Below, one piece after another: positions 9,105 through 18,804 of a stretch of 64,000 bases of DNA. The stretch is from Salegentibacter agarivorans. Its GTDB lineage: Bacteria > Bacteroidota > Bacteroidia > Flavobacteriales > Flavobacteriaceae. The stretch's first letter is position 1. Every line of letters starts with the position of its first letter. The stretch is from positions 62,001 to 126,000 of the forward strand of contig NZ_FOOH01000004.1 in the NCBI RefSeq assembly GCF_900113135.1. Direction: 5' to 3'. The notes under the pieces are model-generated. The model was not told the DNA's origin. It did no database searches and worked only from the letters and a program-made list of their open reading frames with translations. The translations under genes and the position numbers were made by a program.

Positions 9105-10511
9105 ATGCTTATTAGCAATTTAAAACTGGCACTTCTTCTCTCGTTATTCATCTTAGGTGAGAGTATCAGTTTCGCCCAGAAAGAGGACGAAATAAAACCT
9201 AATTTAATTATTATACTCACTGATGATCAGGGATATGCAGATGTGGGCTTTAACGGTGCTACAGATATCCCCACACCAAACCTGGACAGGCTTGCTTCAC
9301 AAGGTATTAACTTTACTAACGGATATGTTTCACATCCATATTGTAGCCCTTCCCGGGCAGGTCTTCTTACCGGAAGGTATCAGGCTAGATTTGGACATGA
9401 CAACAATATTTCTGATGATGCCTTAGACGACGCTACCGTGGGGGTTCCCTTGAGCGAAACAATTATTTCTGAAGCATTAAAAGAAAATGGCTATACTACT
9501 TCGGCTATTGGAAAATGGCATTTGGGCGACCACCCCAACTTATATCCAACAAATCAGGGCTTTGATCACTGGTTTGGTTTTCCGGGAGGTGGGATGAACT
9601 ACTGGGGCAATTCCAGCGGTGAGATTAGGACCGTATATCGTAATGGGGAAAAAGTACCAGAGTCTGAATTGAGATATTTAACCGATGATTTTACAGATGA
9701 GGCAATCCATTTTATAAATAACAACCAGGAACAGCCGTTTTTTATATATCTGGCTTACAACGCGCCCCACGCACCAGATCAAGTTACAGAAAAATATCTG
9801 GAACGTACCAAACATATAGAATATGGAGGGAGAAGCGTATATGCTGCCATGGTAAACGCCGTGGACGAGGGGATTGGGAAGATCGACTCCACCCTTGTTG
9901 CCAATAATCTAAAGGAAAATACTGTTCTCGTTTTTTTGAGTGATAATGGCGGTAGGATAAAACATGCAAACAACAGTCCTTACAGGGGGCACAAGGGAAT
10001 GCTCTTTGAAGGAGGGATTAAAGTTCCTTTTTTTATCACCTGGCCTGCGAAACTTCCTGCTGATGAGACCTACGATAAACCGATAAGCTCATTAGACATA
10101 TTTCCTACTTTTCTGGAAGCTTCAAACACATCGATTTCTACTGAGCCAAAATTGCACGGAACCAGTCTCCTACCCTACATTCTGAAAAAAGATTCTTCAG
10201 CACCTCACCAAAAACTTTTCTGGCGTTCTTCAGGAGGGTTTGAATATGCAATTCGCAGGGGGGATCACAAATTATATAAAAGTTCCTATAAAGATGACAC
10301 CTTGCTTTTCAACCTGAAAGAAGATCCTTATGAAAAAAAGAATATTGCCAAAAATCATCCTGATCTCGTTCAGGACTTGGTCAGGGAATATAAGAAGTGG
10401 GATTCTAAAAACATCAAACCCGGTTGGACTGATGCACACCCAGAGAATGTTATCAAAGAGGAAGAGCGTTTTAAAGCAATTCGAAAAAGGGCAATGCAGG
10501 GTCAAAATTAA
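9105..10511 (+). CDS. S1-family formylglycine-dependent sulfatase
   Basis: A 468-residue exported sulfatase (signal peptide to ~SFAQ, residue 25). The metal-binding strand LIIILTDDQGYADVG is followed by the maturation motif C80-S-P-S-R with AGLLTGR, whose cysteine is oxidised to formylglycine. GKWHLGD is the conserved Lys/His segment, and SDNGG in the second half supplies further metal ligands. The length is normal for a single-module S1 sulfatase. It would remove sulfate esters from a galactan oligosaccharide in the periplasm. It is second in the GH2-sulfatase operon and its start lies 16 bp after the GH2 stop. The S1 subfamily and the position of the sulfate it removes cannot be told from inspection. 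Confidence 0.92.
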   Translation: MLISNLKLALLLSLFILGESISFAQKEDEIKPNLIIILTDDQGYADVGFNGATDIPTPNLDRLASQGINFTNGYVSHPYCSPSRAGLLTGRYQARFGHDNNISDDALDDATVGVPLSETIISEALKENGYTTSAIGKWHLGDHPNLYPTNQGFDHWFGFPGGGMNYWGNSSGEIRTVYRNGEKVPESELRYLTDDFTDEAIHFINNNQEQPFFIYLAYNAPHAPDQVTEKYLERTKHIEYGGRSVYAAMVNAVDEGIGKIDSTLVANNLKENTVLVFLSDNGGRIKHANNSPYRGHKGMLFEGGIKVPFFITWPAKLPADETYDKPISSLDIFPTFLEASNTSISTEPKLHGTSLLPYILKKDSSAPHQKLFWRSSGGFEYAIRRGDHKLYKSSYKDDTLLFNLKEDPYEKKNIAKNHPDLVQDLVREYKKWDSKNIKPGWTDAHPENVIKEEERFKAIRKRAMQGQN

Positions 10512-10522
10512 TTTTATTTAGA

Positions 10523-12220
10523 ATGAACAATATTTTCCATATCGGCTATAAATCATTTTTTATTTTTTGCCTCATACTGTACGGTTCTTCTACCACGACA
10601 GGCTTTTCTCAAGAGAAACCAAATATAATTTTCATTCTTACCGATGATCAGTCTTATGGAATGTTAGGAATTACAGGAAATGAAATCGTTAGTACCCCAA
10701 ATCTTGATAAGCTTGCCAATCAAGGAACCCTCTTTACAAACGCCCACGTTACAAGCGCTATTTGTACTCCAAGCCGGATCTCCATTTTATTAAGCCAGTA
10801 TGAACGTAAACATGGGGTAAACTTCAATTCGGGAACTAGTGTATCTAACGAGGCTTGGGAAAAGTCTTATCCAGTAGTTATGAGAAACTCGGGCTATTAT
10901 ACGGGTTGGATTGGCAAAAATCATACTCCTGTTGGAAAAGGTGGCTATTCCAGCGGGCTGATGGAAAAAAGTTTCGATTATTGGTATGCAGGTCACGGCC
11001 ACTTAACTTTTTATCCCAAGGATAAACATAAGATTTTTAATGATGCCATGGCAGACACCCAGGTTGAAATTATCCAGGAAGGTATGAATGAGTTCATAGA
11101 CCCAAATGCCCGAAAATTAAAAGGAGCCATTCATTTCCTCAAAGAAAGACCTATAGATAAACCTTTTTTATTGTCCGTTAATTTTAATTTACCTCACGGC
11201 GCAGGCACTCGTTCCATGGAGATGAGACCAACAGACGATGAAATTTACAGAACACTGTATCGCGATCAAAATATTCCTTTACCAGATAATTATATAGCAA
11301 AAAAAGATATCGGCACCCCAAAGTTACCCGCCACTCTTTTTAGGGTAGGAGACAGACAGGACGGCTATAGTTATGTTGATACTCCAACCACCCTAAAAGA
11401 GACTTATATCCGGCAACTGGAAGCTATGACGGGTATAGACAGGCTGGTTGGAAAATTACGGGATAAGCTGAAAGACCTGAAAATCGGTAGGAAAACAATT
11501 ATCATCTTTACTTCAGACCATGGCCTGTTTATGGGAGAACAGGGAATTGGTGGGAAATCATTATGCTATGAAAAAACCACCCATGTTCCCCTCATAATTT
11601 ACGATCCTTCCGTAGCGAAGAAATATAAAGGGCTTAAAAGCAATGCCCTTGTTCAAACCATAGACATAGCCCCTACAATCTTAAACTATGGTGGGGTGCA
11701 AAATCCGGTTACATTTCAGGGAAAAGATTTATCCAGTTTGGTAAATGGAGGCCAAACCAGTCCTCGCGAATATGTATTTACCGAAAACCTGTGGTCTACC
11801 CAGTTCGGAAATCCAAGGTGCGAAGCAGTTCAGAATGAAGAATGGAAATACATTCGGTACTACAAAAACGAAACATTCCCCGCTTCAAAAAAAATAGAAA
11901 CTGCAAAAGAACTGGAAATCAACCTTAATAAAATGCTCTATGCGGTACACGATCCCGATATAGCGATATACAGGGACTATATAGAATCCCCGCTCCTTGG
12001 TGAAGAACCTGTTTATGAAGAATTGTACAATTTAAAAAACGATCCCCAAGAACTTAATAATCTTATCCATGAGAAACAATACGAGCCCATGTTAAGAAAA
12101 TTGCAATCGGTTTGGGAGAAAGAAATCCATAAGGCCCGCGGGGAAGGTCCACCAAAAGTCTATAGGTATACGGCTGACAGCGAAGCCGAAAGCAATAATA
12201 AAAGTGAACCAGAAAGGTAA
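10523..12220 (+). CDS. S1-family formylglycine-dependent sulfatase
   Basis: A 565-residue exported sulfatase whose leader ends at about TGFSQ (residue ~30). Motifs in order are IIFILTDDQSYGMLG, the formylglycine site C81-T-P-S-R, the segment GWIGKNHTPVGKGG (Lys and His near the sulfate pocket) and FTSDHGLFMGEQG-x-GGK with the C-terminal metal ligands and a following Lys. Use of SDHG rather than SDNG, together with the long C-terminal part, sets it apart from the sulfatase before it, so the two probably act on different sulfate positions. It is third in the operon, 11 bp after the previous stop. Substrate unknown. Confidence 0.92.
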   Translation: MNNIFHIGYKSFFIFCLILYGSSTTTGFSQEKPNIIFILTDDQSYGMLGITGNEIVSTPNLDKLANQGTLFTNAHVTSAICTPSRISILLSQYERKHGVNFNSGTSVSNEAWEKSYPVVMRNSGYYTGWIGKNHTPVGKGGYSSGLMEKSFDYWYAGHGHLTFYPKDKHKIFNDAMADTQVEIIQEGMNEFIDPNARKLKGAIHFLKERPIDKPFLLSVNFNLPHGAGTRSMEMRPTDDEIYRTLYRDQNIPLPDNYIAKKDIGTPKLPATLFRVGDRQDGYSYVDTPTTLKETYIRQLEAMTGIDRLVGKLRDKLKDLKIGRKTIIIFTSDHGLFMGEQGIGGKSLCYEKTTHVPLIIYDPSVAKKYKGLKSNALVQTIDIAPTILNYGGVQNPVTFQGKDLSSLVNGGQTSPREYVFTENLWSTQFGNPRCEAVQNEEWKYIRYYKNETFPASKKIETAKELEINLNKMLYAVHDPDIAIYRDYIESPLLGEEPVYEELYNLKNDPQELNNLIHEKQYEPMLRKLQSVWEKEIHKARGEGPPKVYRYTADSEAESNNKSEPER

Positions 12221-12225
12221 AATTT

Positions 12226-13524
12226 ATGAAAACTATAATATCAACTTTTAGCTTCTTACTGCTGTTTCTCAGCGGCCAATCCCAGACCAATATTGTTTTT
12301 ATAGAGTCTGATGACCAAAGCAATCAGACAGTTGGGGCATTTGACAATCCTCAAATGAAAACACCCAATATCGATAAACTGGTGAAAGAAGGTGTTTCAT
12401 TTACTTCCGCCTACAACATGGGCTGCTGGTCACCAGCTGTATGTGTGCCAAGCCGCACAATGCTATTTTATGGAAAATATTTATGGGATTCTAAAAAAAT
12501 CAATCGTCAAAACGCGCCGGAATCTTTCCCCGAAAAGCTAAAACAACATGGATATAATACCTATATGACTGGGAAATGGCACGCATGGGGTAAAAAACCA
12601 GAGGAAATTTTTGATAAGCTAGGTAGCATCCAGCCGGGACAACTTGAAACCTACTGGACCCCCAAAGGGCATGTTACCGATATTACTGGGAACGAAGCCG
12701 TTAATTATATTAAAGAATACAAAAAAGAAGATCCTTTTTTTCTGTATGTCGCTTTTAATGCGCCCCACGTACCCAGAGAAACAAAATCGCATTATTACGA
12801 TCTTTATCCTACCGAAGAAATTACATTACCCCCAAATGTGAAAGAAGGACCTCTAAATCCTAACATAGAATATAATTATACCTCTGCGCCTTTAAAAAAA
12901 GGAGCTATGAGGTCACGGGTCCAACAAAATAATGCCATGATTACCCATATGGATAAGCGAATAGGCGATATTTTAAATGCTTTAAAGGCTAAAGGAATAT
13001 ATGAAGAAACCATCATTGTTTTTACCTCAGATCATGGTATTAATTTTGGAGAAAATGGTGTGGCGGGAAAGGTTTGTTTATATGAACCAAGTGTTACGGC
13101 TCCGCTAATAATAAAAGCTCCAAATTTCGCCAAGAATATTGAAATTAAAAGCAGGGTTTATCTACAGGATATCTCCCCTACTCTTTTCGATTTATTAAAT
13201 ATCACTAAGCCTGAAAAAACTGATTTTAAAAGTCTGGTCCCGCTTGTAAAAAATACTTCGACTCCCCGAGAATCTATTTACCTGGCGATGTTTGACGATC
13301 AAAGAGGAATTATAAATAAAAATCAGAAGTTGATACTTTATCCTAAATCAGGAGATATTGAGCTGTATGATTTAAATACTGATCCATGGGAAACAAACAA
13401 CTTACAAAGCAATACAAATTCTAAACGGATTGTAAAAAAGCTAATGACTGAACTTGTCACCTGGCAAAAAAAGGTAGGCGACACGGTAAATATTGAAAAA
13501 GCATTTTCGAATTATTTTAAATGA
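12226..13524 (+). CDS. S1-family formylglycine-dependent sulfatase
   Basis: A 432-residue exported protein with a short leader (MKTIISTFSFLLLFLSGQSQ). The core motifs are IVFIESDDQSNQTVG (metal ligands), the formylglycine site C73-V-P-S-R, TGKWHAWG, and FTSDHGINFGENGVAGK. The motif is preceded by an extra cysteine in NMGCWSPAV, a few residues upstream of C73. It lacks the longer C-terminal extensions of the other sulfatases in the window. It is the last gene of the GH2-sulfatase operon, only 5 bp after the preceding stop, and is followed by a 405-bp gap that holds a sulfatase-like relic. Family certain, substrate unknown. Confidence 0.9.
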   Translation: MKTIISTFSFLLLFLSGQSQTNIVFIESDDQSNQTVGAFDNPQMKTPNIDKLVKEGVSFTSAYNMGCWSPAVCVPSRTMLFYGKYLWDSKKINRQNAPESFPEKLKQHGYNTYMTGKWHAWGKKPEEIFDKLGSIQPGQLETYWTPKGHVTDITGNEAVNYIKEYKKEDPFFLYVAFNAPHVPRETKSHYYDLYPTEEITLPPNVKEGPLNPNIEYNYTSAPLKKGAMRSRVQQNNAMITHMDKRIGDILNALKAKGIYEETIIVFTSDHGINFGENGVAGKVCLYEPSVTAPLIIKAPNFAKNIEIKSRVYLQDISPTLFDLLNITKPEKTDFKSLVPLVKNTSTPRESIYLAMFDDQRGIINKNQKLILYPKSGDIELYDLNTDPWETNNLQSNTNSKRIVKKLMTELVTWQKKVGDTVNIEKAFSNYFK

Positions 13525-13627
13525 CTTGATGCTTGATAAATTTTCCTACTGAAACAATGAATTTAAGTTAAGTTTCACCTGTCCTTTTACCTAAAACCGT
13601 AGAACGATTGACCACCAAGAGTAATAA

Positions 13628-13880
13628 GAAAATATTTATTCATTAATAACGGTCGTTTTTTTCAAGGGACAGGCTCAATACCCAATAGAGAAAACAAACG
13701 AAGAAGTGCAACAATAACAATTACTTAGCGGCATATGAAAATTCAATGCTATTTAGAAAGCAGTATAATGAAATCGCAAATAAAATGAAAGACAAGCTTT
13801 TAAATATTGTTTTAGGAAACAATCGTGTAGGGGTAGATTGGGAAAAGTGGGGAACAGGTCCAATGGTATTTACTTTCTAA
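13628..13880 (+). pseudogene. Relic of an exported sulfatase-like gene (internal deletion plus frameshift)
   Basis: One frame (13652 onward) reads as the end of a signal peptide and mature N-terminus (ITVVFFKGQAQYPIEK), then stops. A second frame from about 13710 reads LAAYENSM ... EIANKMKDKLLNIVLG ... VGVDWEKWGTG and stops at 13878-13880, which resembles the C-terminal tail of S1 sulfatases. No start codon remains and the sulfatase core is absent. I read this as a gene collapsed by deletion. The rest of the 13525-13929 gap shows nothing I can name. Identification is tentative. Confidence 0.4.
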
Positions 13881-13929
13881 CGCTAATATTTCACACAGTA
13901 GAAAGGTAGTTTTATATAAATAATCTCAA

Positions 13930-15702
13930 ATGAAAAAAATAATTAAACTAATTCTAATTATTCTTTTAGTCCAAAGTGGATTTGCACAACAAAAGGGCAA
14001 GGTAAAAAATGGCGTTTGTTTTGCACTATATACCGTGCATGAAAACATCTTAAAACTAACAGCTCAATTTTATCCAGTAAAAAATTATGATCCTTTTGAA
14101 GCCACACTTCAAATAAAGGAAAATAATAAATGGGAAACTGTCCAAGAATCCGACATTGTTTATCCAGGTTACACGGCGCATTTTAGATTGGAAGATTGGG
14201 ACGATTCGGTTGAAAAACAATACAGAATTGTTTACAAAAAAGACCAATACTATGAAGGCATCATACGCAAAAACCCTAAAGATAAAAATGAAATTATCAT
14301 GGCTGCCTTTTCATGCTGGTCTACCTACCAAGAACATGGAGGTGCCAGTGCAAAAGATATCACTGATAATTTGAAAAAGCTAAATCCAGATATTTTATTC
14401 TTTGCTGGTGATCAAGTGTATGATCACAGTGATCATTATGGGAACTGGATACTTTTTGGCGAAACTTTTGGCGACATAATCAAAAACACACCAACCGTAA
14501 CAATCCCAGACGATCATGACGTAGGTCAAGGTAATATATGGGGAGATGGAGGTAGAAAATCAGAAAGTAGAGATGGAAATTACGGTGGCTATTACATGCC
14601 AGTGTCTTACATAAAAGAAGTAGAGAGAGCACAAACCAGTCATTTACCAGATCCTTACGACCCAACTCCAATAGATCAAGATATTGGCGTGTATTACACG
14701 GATCTAACTTGGGGAGGCATCAGTTTTGCAATTATTGAAGATAGAAAGTTTAAATCTGGACCAAAACGAGTTTTAGACCAAAAGAGCTATAACGATACCC
14801 GAAATATGGATGTAGAGGAGGCAACGCTCTTAGGTGAAAGACAGTTAGACTTTCTTGAAGACTGGACCACAGATTGGAATAACGCTGAAATGAAAGCAGT
14901 ACTTTCTGCAACCATATTTACCAATTTGGCCACCCATACACCAACTATCGACAAAAAGACAAACTACAGTGTTGATGCCAACGGTTGGCCACAAGCAGGA
15001 CGAAATAAAGCGTTAAAAGTCATCAGAAAAAGCTTTTCATGTATGATTGCCGGTGATCAGCATTTAGGATCGGTTGTACACCATGGTATTGAAGATTGGA
15101 ACAATGCCGGCTACTCTTTTGCGGTTCCCGCTGCAGCTAATTTTTGGATGCGCTGGTGGAACCCCGATGAACCAGGAAAAAACAGAAAACCAAATTCTCC
15201 AAAATATACGGGCGAATACAAGGATGCATTTCATAATAAAATTACTGTACACGCCGTTGCAAACCCTACCCACAAAGACAATACGCAAAGAGAGGATTTA
15301 TTGGACGGTAGAGCAGCGGGATACGGCATCATTAGGTTTAACAGACCAAAACGGGAAATCACATACGAATGCTGGAAGAGAAACGTAGACATTACCAATC
15401 CAAATAGTAAACAATATGAGGGATGGCCTGTAACATTTTCACAAACAGATAATTTTATTGTGAATGAAGGTTATCAGTTACCAAAACTTAAAATTTCAAA
15501 ACCTAATCAAGTAGTAACTGTTAGAGATAACTACACGAAAGAGGTCATTTCTTCCTTAAGGTTAAAAGGATCAACATACTCTCCAAAAGTGATGCACCAA
15601 GGTGATTATTCCATAGAGGTCGGTGAAGGAAAACATAAAAAGCGGTATTTCGGTATCGAAGCATCAAAGAAAAATTCTTCGATTATTAAAGTGGAACTTT
15701 AA
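13930..15702 (+). CDS. Exported PhoD-like metallophosphoesterase
   Basis: A 590-residue protein with a signal peptide (to SGFAQ, ~19), an N-terminal beta domain (~25-115) and a PhoD-like catalytic domain (~118-480). The binuclear-metal motifs are FAGDQVYDHS, the PDDHDVGQG loop and IAGDQHLGSVVHHG late in the domain. A C-terminal beta domain follows (~500-590). PhoD-type enzymes hydrolyse phosphomono- or diesters using Fe/Ca or similar metals. Here it leads a three-gene block with a beta-helix protein and a GH16 (gaps 65 and 33 bp) inside a sulfated-galactan locus, so either phosphate scavenging from the polymer or hydrolysis of another ester, possibly sulfate, is conceivable. The fold call is good; the substrate is open. 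Confidence 0.82.
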   Translation: MKKIIKLILIILLVQSGFAQQKGKVKNGVCFALYTVHENILKLTAQFYPVKNYDPFEATLQIKENNKWETVQESDIVYPGYTAHFRLEDWDDSVEKQYRIVYKKDQYYEGIIRKNPKDKNEIIMAAFSCWSTYQEHGGASAKDITDNLKKLNPDILFFAGDQVYDHSDHYGNWILFGETFGDIIKNTPTVTIPDDHDVGQGNIWGDGGRKSESRDGNYGGYYMPVSYIKEVERAQTSHLPDPYDPTPIDQDIGVYYTDLTWGGISFAIIEDRKFKSGPKRVLDQKSYNDTRNMDVEEATLLGERQLDFLEDWTTDWNNAEMKAVLSATIFTNLATHTPTIDKKTNYSVDANGWPQAGRNKALKVIRKSFSCMIAGDQHLGSVVHHGIEDWNNAGYSFAVPAAANFWMRWWNPDEPGKNRKPNSPKYTGEYKDAFHNKITVHAVANPTHKDNTQREDLLDGRAAGYGIIRFNRPKREITYECWKRNVDITNPNSKQYEGWPVTFSQTDNFIVNEGYQLPKLKISKPNQVVTVRDNYTKEVISSLRLKGSTYSPKVMHQGDYSIEVGEGKHKKRYFGIEASKKNSSIIKVEL

Positions 15703-15767
15703 TCATTAATCTGTCTCCCAAAATTAAGTATTTGAACTAAAACATCTTAACTAAACGAAATAAAACC

Positions 15768-16997
15768 ATGAATATAAAACAGGATTTGACCCATTTGCTA
15801 GTTGCGCTATTTATGGTATTGGTTAATATATCGATGTATTGCCAAAACCTAGATGATTCGCCATTTCTTAACATTAAGTCTTTTGGTGCTAAAGGAGATG
15901 GAAAAACCGATGACACCCCTGCTCTGTTAAAGGCCATGGAAGCTGCGACTCAGTCAGATGGAACAGTATATTTTCCGCATGGTAATTACCTAATACACCC
16001 AATAAAAGTACCAAGCCATATTACTTTGCTGGGTTATTCAGCTTGGGGGTATGAAAATAAGGATAAAGCTGATAAAGATTATATTGGCAAAACAATCTTA
16101 ACCGCACAATCTGGTGATGCCCGTGCACTGCTAAATTTAGATAATAATCGTGGAATACGTATTATTGGATTAACATTAGATGGAAAAAAATTGGGCAAGC
16201 GTATGCATGGTGTTTACGCCCGCCATTCAGGCTCAGAACAACATAACATTATTGAAGATTGCAGAATACAACGCTTTAGTGGTTCTGGTATACGTTTAGA
16301 ACGTTCTTGGGTGTTTGGAGTGCGCCGTTGCTTGCTTATGTTTAACCAAGAACATGGTGTGGATATAACGGGAGGATATGATGGCTGGATGATCGACAAT
16401 CAATTTACTGCTAATAACGGCTATGGACTTTTTGCACGAGGAGAACCACATCCAGACAAAACAAAGGAAGAAATAAAAGATTTAAAGTTTTTTGGAGGTG
16501 CATCCGTAATGGTTACAGCTAATCGAATTGAATGGAATAAAAAAGGAGGCATTTTTTTAAACAAATCGAACTCCATGCAAATTACAGGATGTGCAATCGA
16601 CCATAATTTTGGTCCCGGTATAAAAATCACTAATGGGACAGCACACACAATTTCGGGGAATTTATTGAGAAGCAATGGTGTTGATGCTAAGGATGATGCT
16701 TGCTCTCAGATTTGGTTAGAGAATGTAAATGGTGTATCTGTTACAGGAAATACTATTTGGGGTTGGTATAACCGTAAAGAGTACAAATTTGAATTTCCAT
16801 ACCCTTTTTACGGCATCATCGCTAAAAACCTTCAAGGAAGTGTGATTTCCCAAAACGCTATGTACCAAAGTTCAAGCAAAGAAGGTATTAGTGATAGAGG
16901 CGGAAACGGAACCTCTATAATAAAGGATAACGCTTACGTTAAACCAAAAATTGAGAAAATTGATGGTGGCGGGTTTCGTATTCTAGAAAATAAATAA
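15768..16997 (+). CDS. Right-handed parallel beta-helix protein, putative polysaccharidase
   Basis: A 409-residue exported protein (leader ends near MYCQN). It begins with the pectate-lyase-3/GH28-type N-cap IKSFGAKGDGKTDDTPALLKA and continues as regular helix coils: ITLLGYSA, RIIGLTLDG, NIIEDCRIQRFSGSGI, ITGCAIDHNFGPGI, VTGNTIWGW. This is the fold of GH28 and GH82 hydrolases and several lyases. I cannot match the catalytic triad of a named family, so it may be an uncharacterised galactan-active enzyme. It sits between the PhoD-like gene and a GH16 in one probable operon, which favours a role on the same polymer. Family-level fold is confident, activity is not. Confidence 0.7.
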   Translation: MNIKQDLTHLLVALFMVLVNISMYCQNLDDSPFLNIKSFGAKGDGKTDDTPALLKAMEAATQSDGTVYFPHGNYLIHPIKVPSHITLLGYSAWGYENKDKADKDYIGKTILTAQSGDARALLNLDNNRGIRIIGLTLDGKKLGKRMHGVYARHSGSEQHNIIEDCRIQRFSGSGIRLERSWVFGVRRCLLMFNQEHGVDITGGYDGWMIDNQFTANNGYGLFARGEPHPDKTKEEIKDLKFFGGASVMVTANRIEWNKKGGIFLNKSNSMQITGCAIDHNFGPGIKITNGTAHTISGNLLRSNGVDAKDDACSQIWLENVNGVSVTGNTIWGWYNRKEYKFEFPYPFYGIIAKNLQGSVISQNAMYQSSSKEGISDRGGNGTSIIKDNAYVKPKIEKIDGGGFRILENK

Positions 16998-17030
16998 AAG
17001 CTCATTATACATTTAACTTCAAAATAAAAT

Positions 17031-18287
17031 ATGTTGATGAAAAAACTTGTGATTGTTCTGTTTATATTTGGCATATCGCCTCATCCTTATGCCCAATCAG
17101 GGCCACCCGAACCGCCAATAGGAAAACGCTGGGTAATAAACCCTGATTTTTCAGATGAATTTAATGGTGAAACTTTAGATTCAGAAAAATGGCATGATTA
17201 TCATCCAACATGGAAGGGTAGAGAACCAGGTCTTTTCATGCCTTCGCAAGTGTCTGTAAGTGATGGTTACCTACAAATTAAAGGCGGAAAAATGGAAAAA
17301 GACACCATTATAAACGGGAAAACCTTCAATATAAAAGGAGGCGCTGTAGTTTCTAAAAAAACGGCCCTTTTTGGCTATTTTGAATGTCGGGTCAAAGCCG
17401 CTGCAACCACCATGTCCACCACATTTTGGTTTTCGGGAGGTGGTGGTAAAGGACCAAAAGGGTGTGACAACTACCATCAAGAATGGGACATCCAAGAATG
17501 TATTGGTAGAAGTGGCGATTTTGCTGGCAACTTTTTTTCTAACGGCATGAATTCTAATGGGCATTTTTGGTACACCGACTGCGATAAGGAAAGACACGAT
17601 ATAAGAGCGCCAGCCGTAAAGTTTGTTAATACAGAATTGGCTTCAAAAGATTTTCACGTGTACGGTGGTTGGTGGAGAGATGCAAAAACCGCATCGCTTT
17701 ATTATGATGATAGGGCACCAAAACATATGAAGTTCTATGATGGCATACTTGAAAAACCTTTCAATAAACCCATGTACATGCGATTGGTGTCTGAAACGTA
17801 TCCCTATCCCTGGATAGAATTACCTACCGACGAAGAATTAGCTGATGATACCAAAAACACGGTGTATTATGATTGGGTAAGAAGTTACGATTTGGTTGAT
17901 GTAGAGGATAAATCGATAGATCAGTCTTATGAAACGGGTCTAAATTTATATAACGAAAGTGTCATTTTTTCAGATTTGGAAATTGAATTAGAAACTAGCG
18001 ATGTATTGAAAATTCCTTTACGTTACAAAGCCAATCAGCATAGAAAAATACATATAAAAATTTCTGAAACCACAGATAGACTCAAGGAAAAGTGGGATAA
18101 GAAAGTTATTGAAAAAATAATAGATGTCTATCCGGGTTATGGAAATATCGGTGTTATTTTTAACCTTGAACAAAAGTTGTCTAAATCGGCAAGCTATATT
18201 GTAGAAGCATTGATTAAAGATGTAAACGATGATAACCAAACTAGAAAAGCATTAGACACGAGTACTATGTTTTTTACCATTCATTAA
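17031..18287 (+). CDS. GH16-family endo-galactanase with C-terminal extension
   Basis: A 418-residue exported protein (leader to about PYAQS). The GH16 domain spans ~30-290: FSDEFNGETLDSEKW, WKGREPGLFMPS, FGYFECRVKA, and the catalytic strand with E151-W-D153-I-Q-E156. A ~120-residue C-terminal beta-rich domain (~300-418) follows the catalytic module and could bind carbohydrate. The WKGR-x-PGLF segment is shared with the GH16 at 35914, and both resemble the porphyranase/agarase side of GH16 more than laminarinases. Secreted endo-acting enzyme; substrate (agar, porphyran or furcellaran-like) unresolved. It is last in the block 13930-18287 and is directly followed by a GH2 relic. Confidence 0.87.
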   Translation: MLMKKLVIVLFIFGISPHPYAQSGPPEPPIGKRWVINPDFSDEFNGETLDSEKWHDYHPTWKGREPGLFMPSQVSVSDGYLQIKGGKMEKDTIINGKTFNIKGGAVVSKKTALFGYFECRVKAAATTMSTTFWFSGGGGKGPKGCDNYHQEWDIQECIGRSGDFAGNFFSNGMNSNGHFWYTDCDKERHDIRAPAVKFVNTELASKDFHVYGGWWRDAKTASLYYDDRAPKHMKFYDGILEKPFNKPMYMRLVSETYPYPWIELPTDEELADDTKNTVYYDWVRSYDLVDVEDKSIDQSYETGLNLYNESVIFSDLEIELETSDVLKIPLRYKANQHRKIHIKISETTDRLKEKWDKKVIEKIIDVYPGYGNIGVIFNLEQKLSKSASYIVEALIKDVNDDNQTRKALDTSTMFFTIH

Positions 18288-18323
18288 TTTTATTTGATAT
18301 TGATACTAGCTGAAAAATATATA

Positions 18324-18624
18324 ATGAAAAAAAATAGGGTTACTATTCGCATTGTTTGGATGGTGTAATATGTTTTATGCACAAACACGAAAGCAAGATT
18401 TTAATTTCGATTGGAAATTTACATTAGTTGAAGACACCAAACTTCCAACCAACCTGCCTCTGGACGATGCGGCGTAATGGAGAGACGTTCGTTTGCCACA
18501 CGATTGGAGTGTAGAAGGTTCGTATAGTGAAGATTTCGATGGCGCTACTGGATATTTGCCTGGTGGAGCGGGGCTTATCAAATGCATTGTTATAGATAAG
18601 TATGATAAAACACGGAAAACTTAA
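18324..18624 (+). pseudogene. GH2 N-terminal relic
   Basis: A decayed leader begins at ATG 18324 in one frame. From 18370 a second frame reads QDFNFDWKF, then an in-frame TAA at 18475-18477, then LPHDWSVEG and GATGYLPGG before the homology is lost and the frame ends at 18622-18624. The order and wording match the first ~90 residues of the GH2 at 57455 ([27 protein letters not shown]). Everything after the jelly-roll start is gone. The remaining bases to 18804 show no recognisable gene. Confidence 0.75.
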
Positions 18625-18804
18625 AGGGTGACTGGGAAATTTCCAGGGTTGGGAACAAAGATTCTAGATTTTTTTAGAATATATTCTTTGAAACACCATA
18701 TTAAAAAAGAAGTTAGGACTAGTATCATCACTTATCTAACTGTTCTACCATAAAAAAATTACGAGGTTCAAATTCCATTAAAAAGTTACCAAAGAAAAAT
18801 AACA

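Noticed and set aside
13732-13737. CATATG inside the sulfatase-like relic
   Set aside because: No partner hexamer lies 21 bp away and the site reads as remnant coding sequence.
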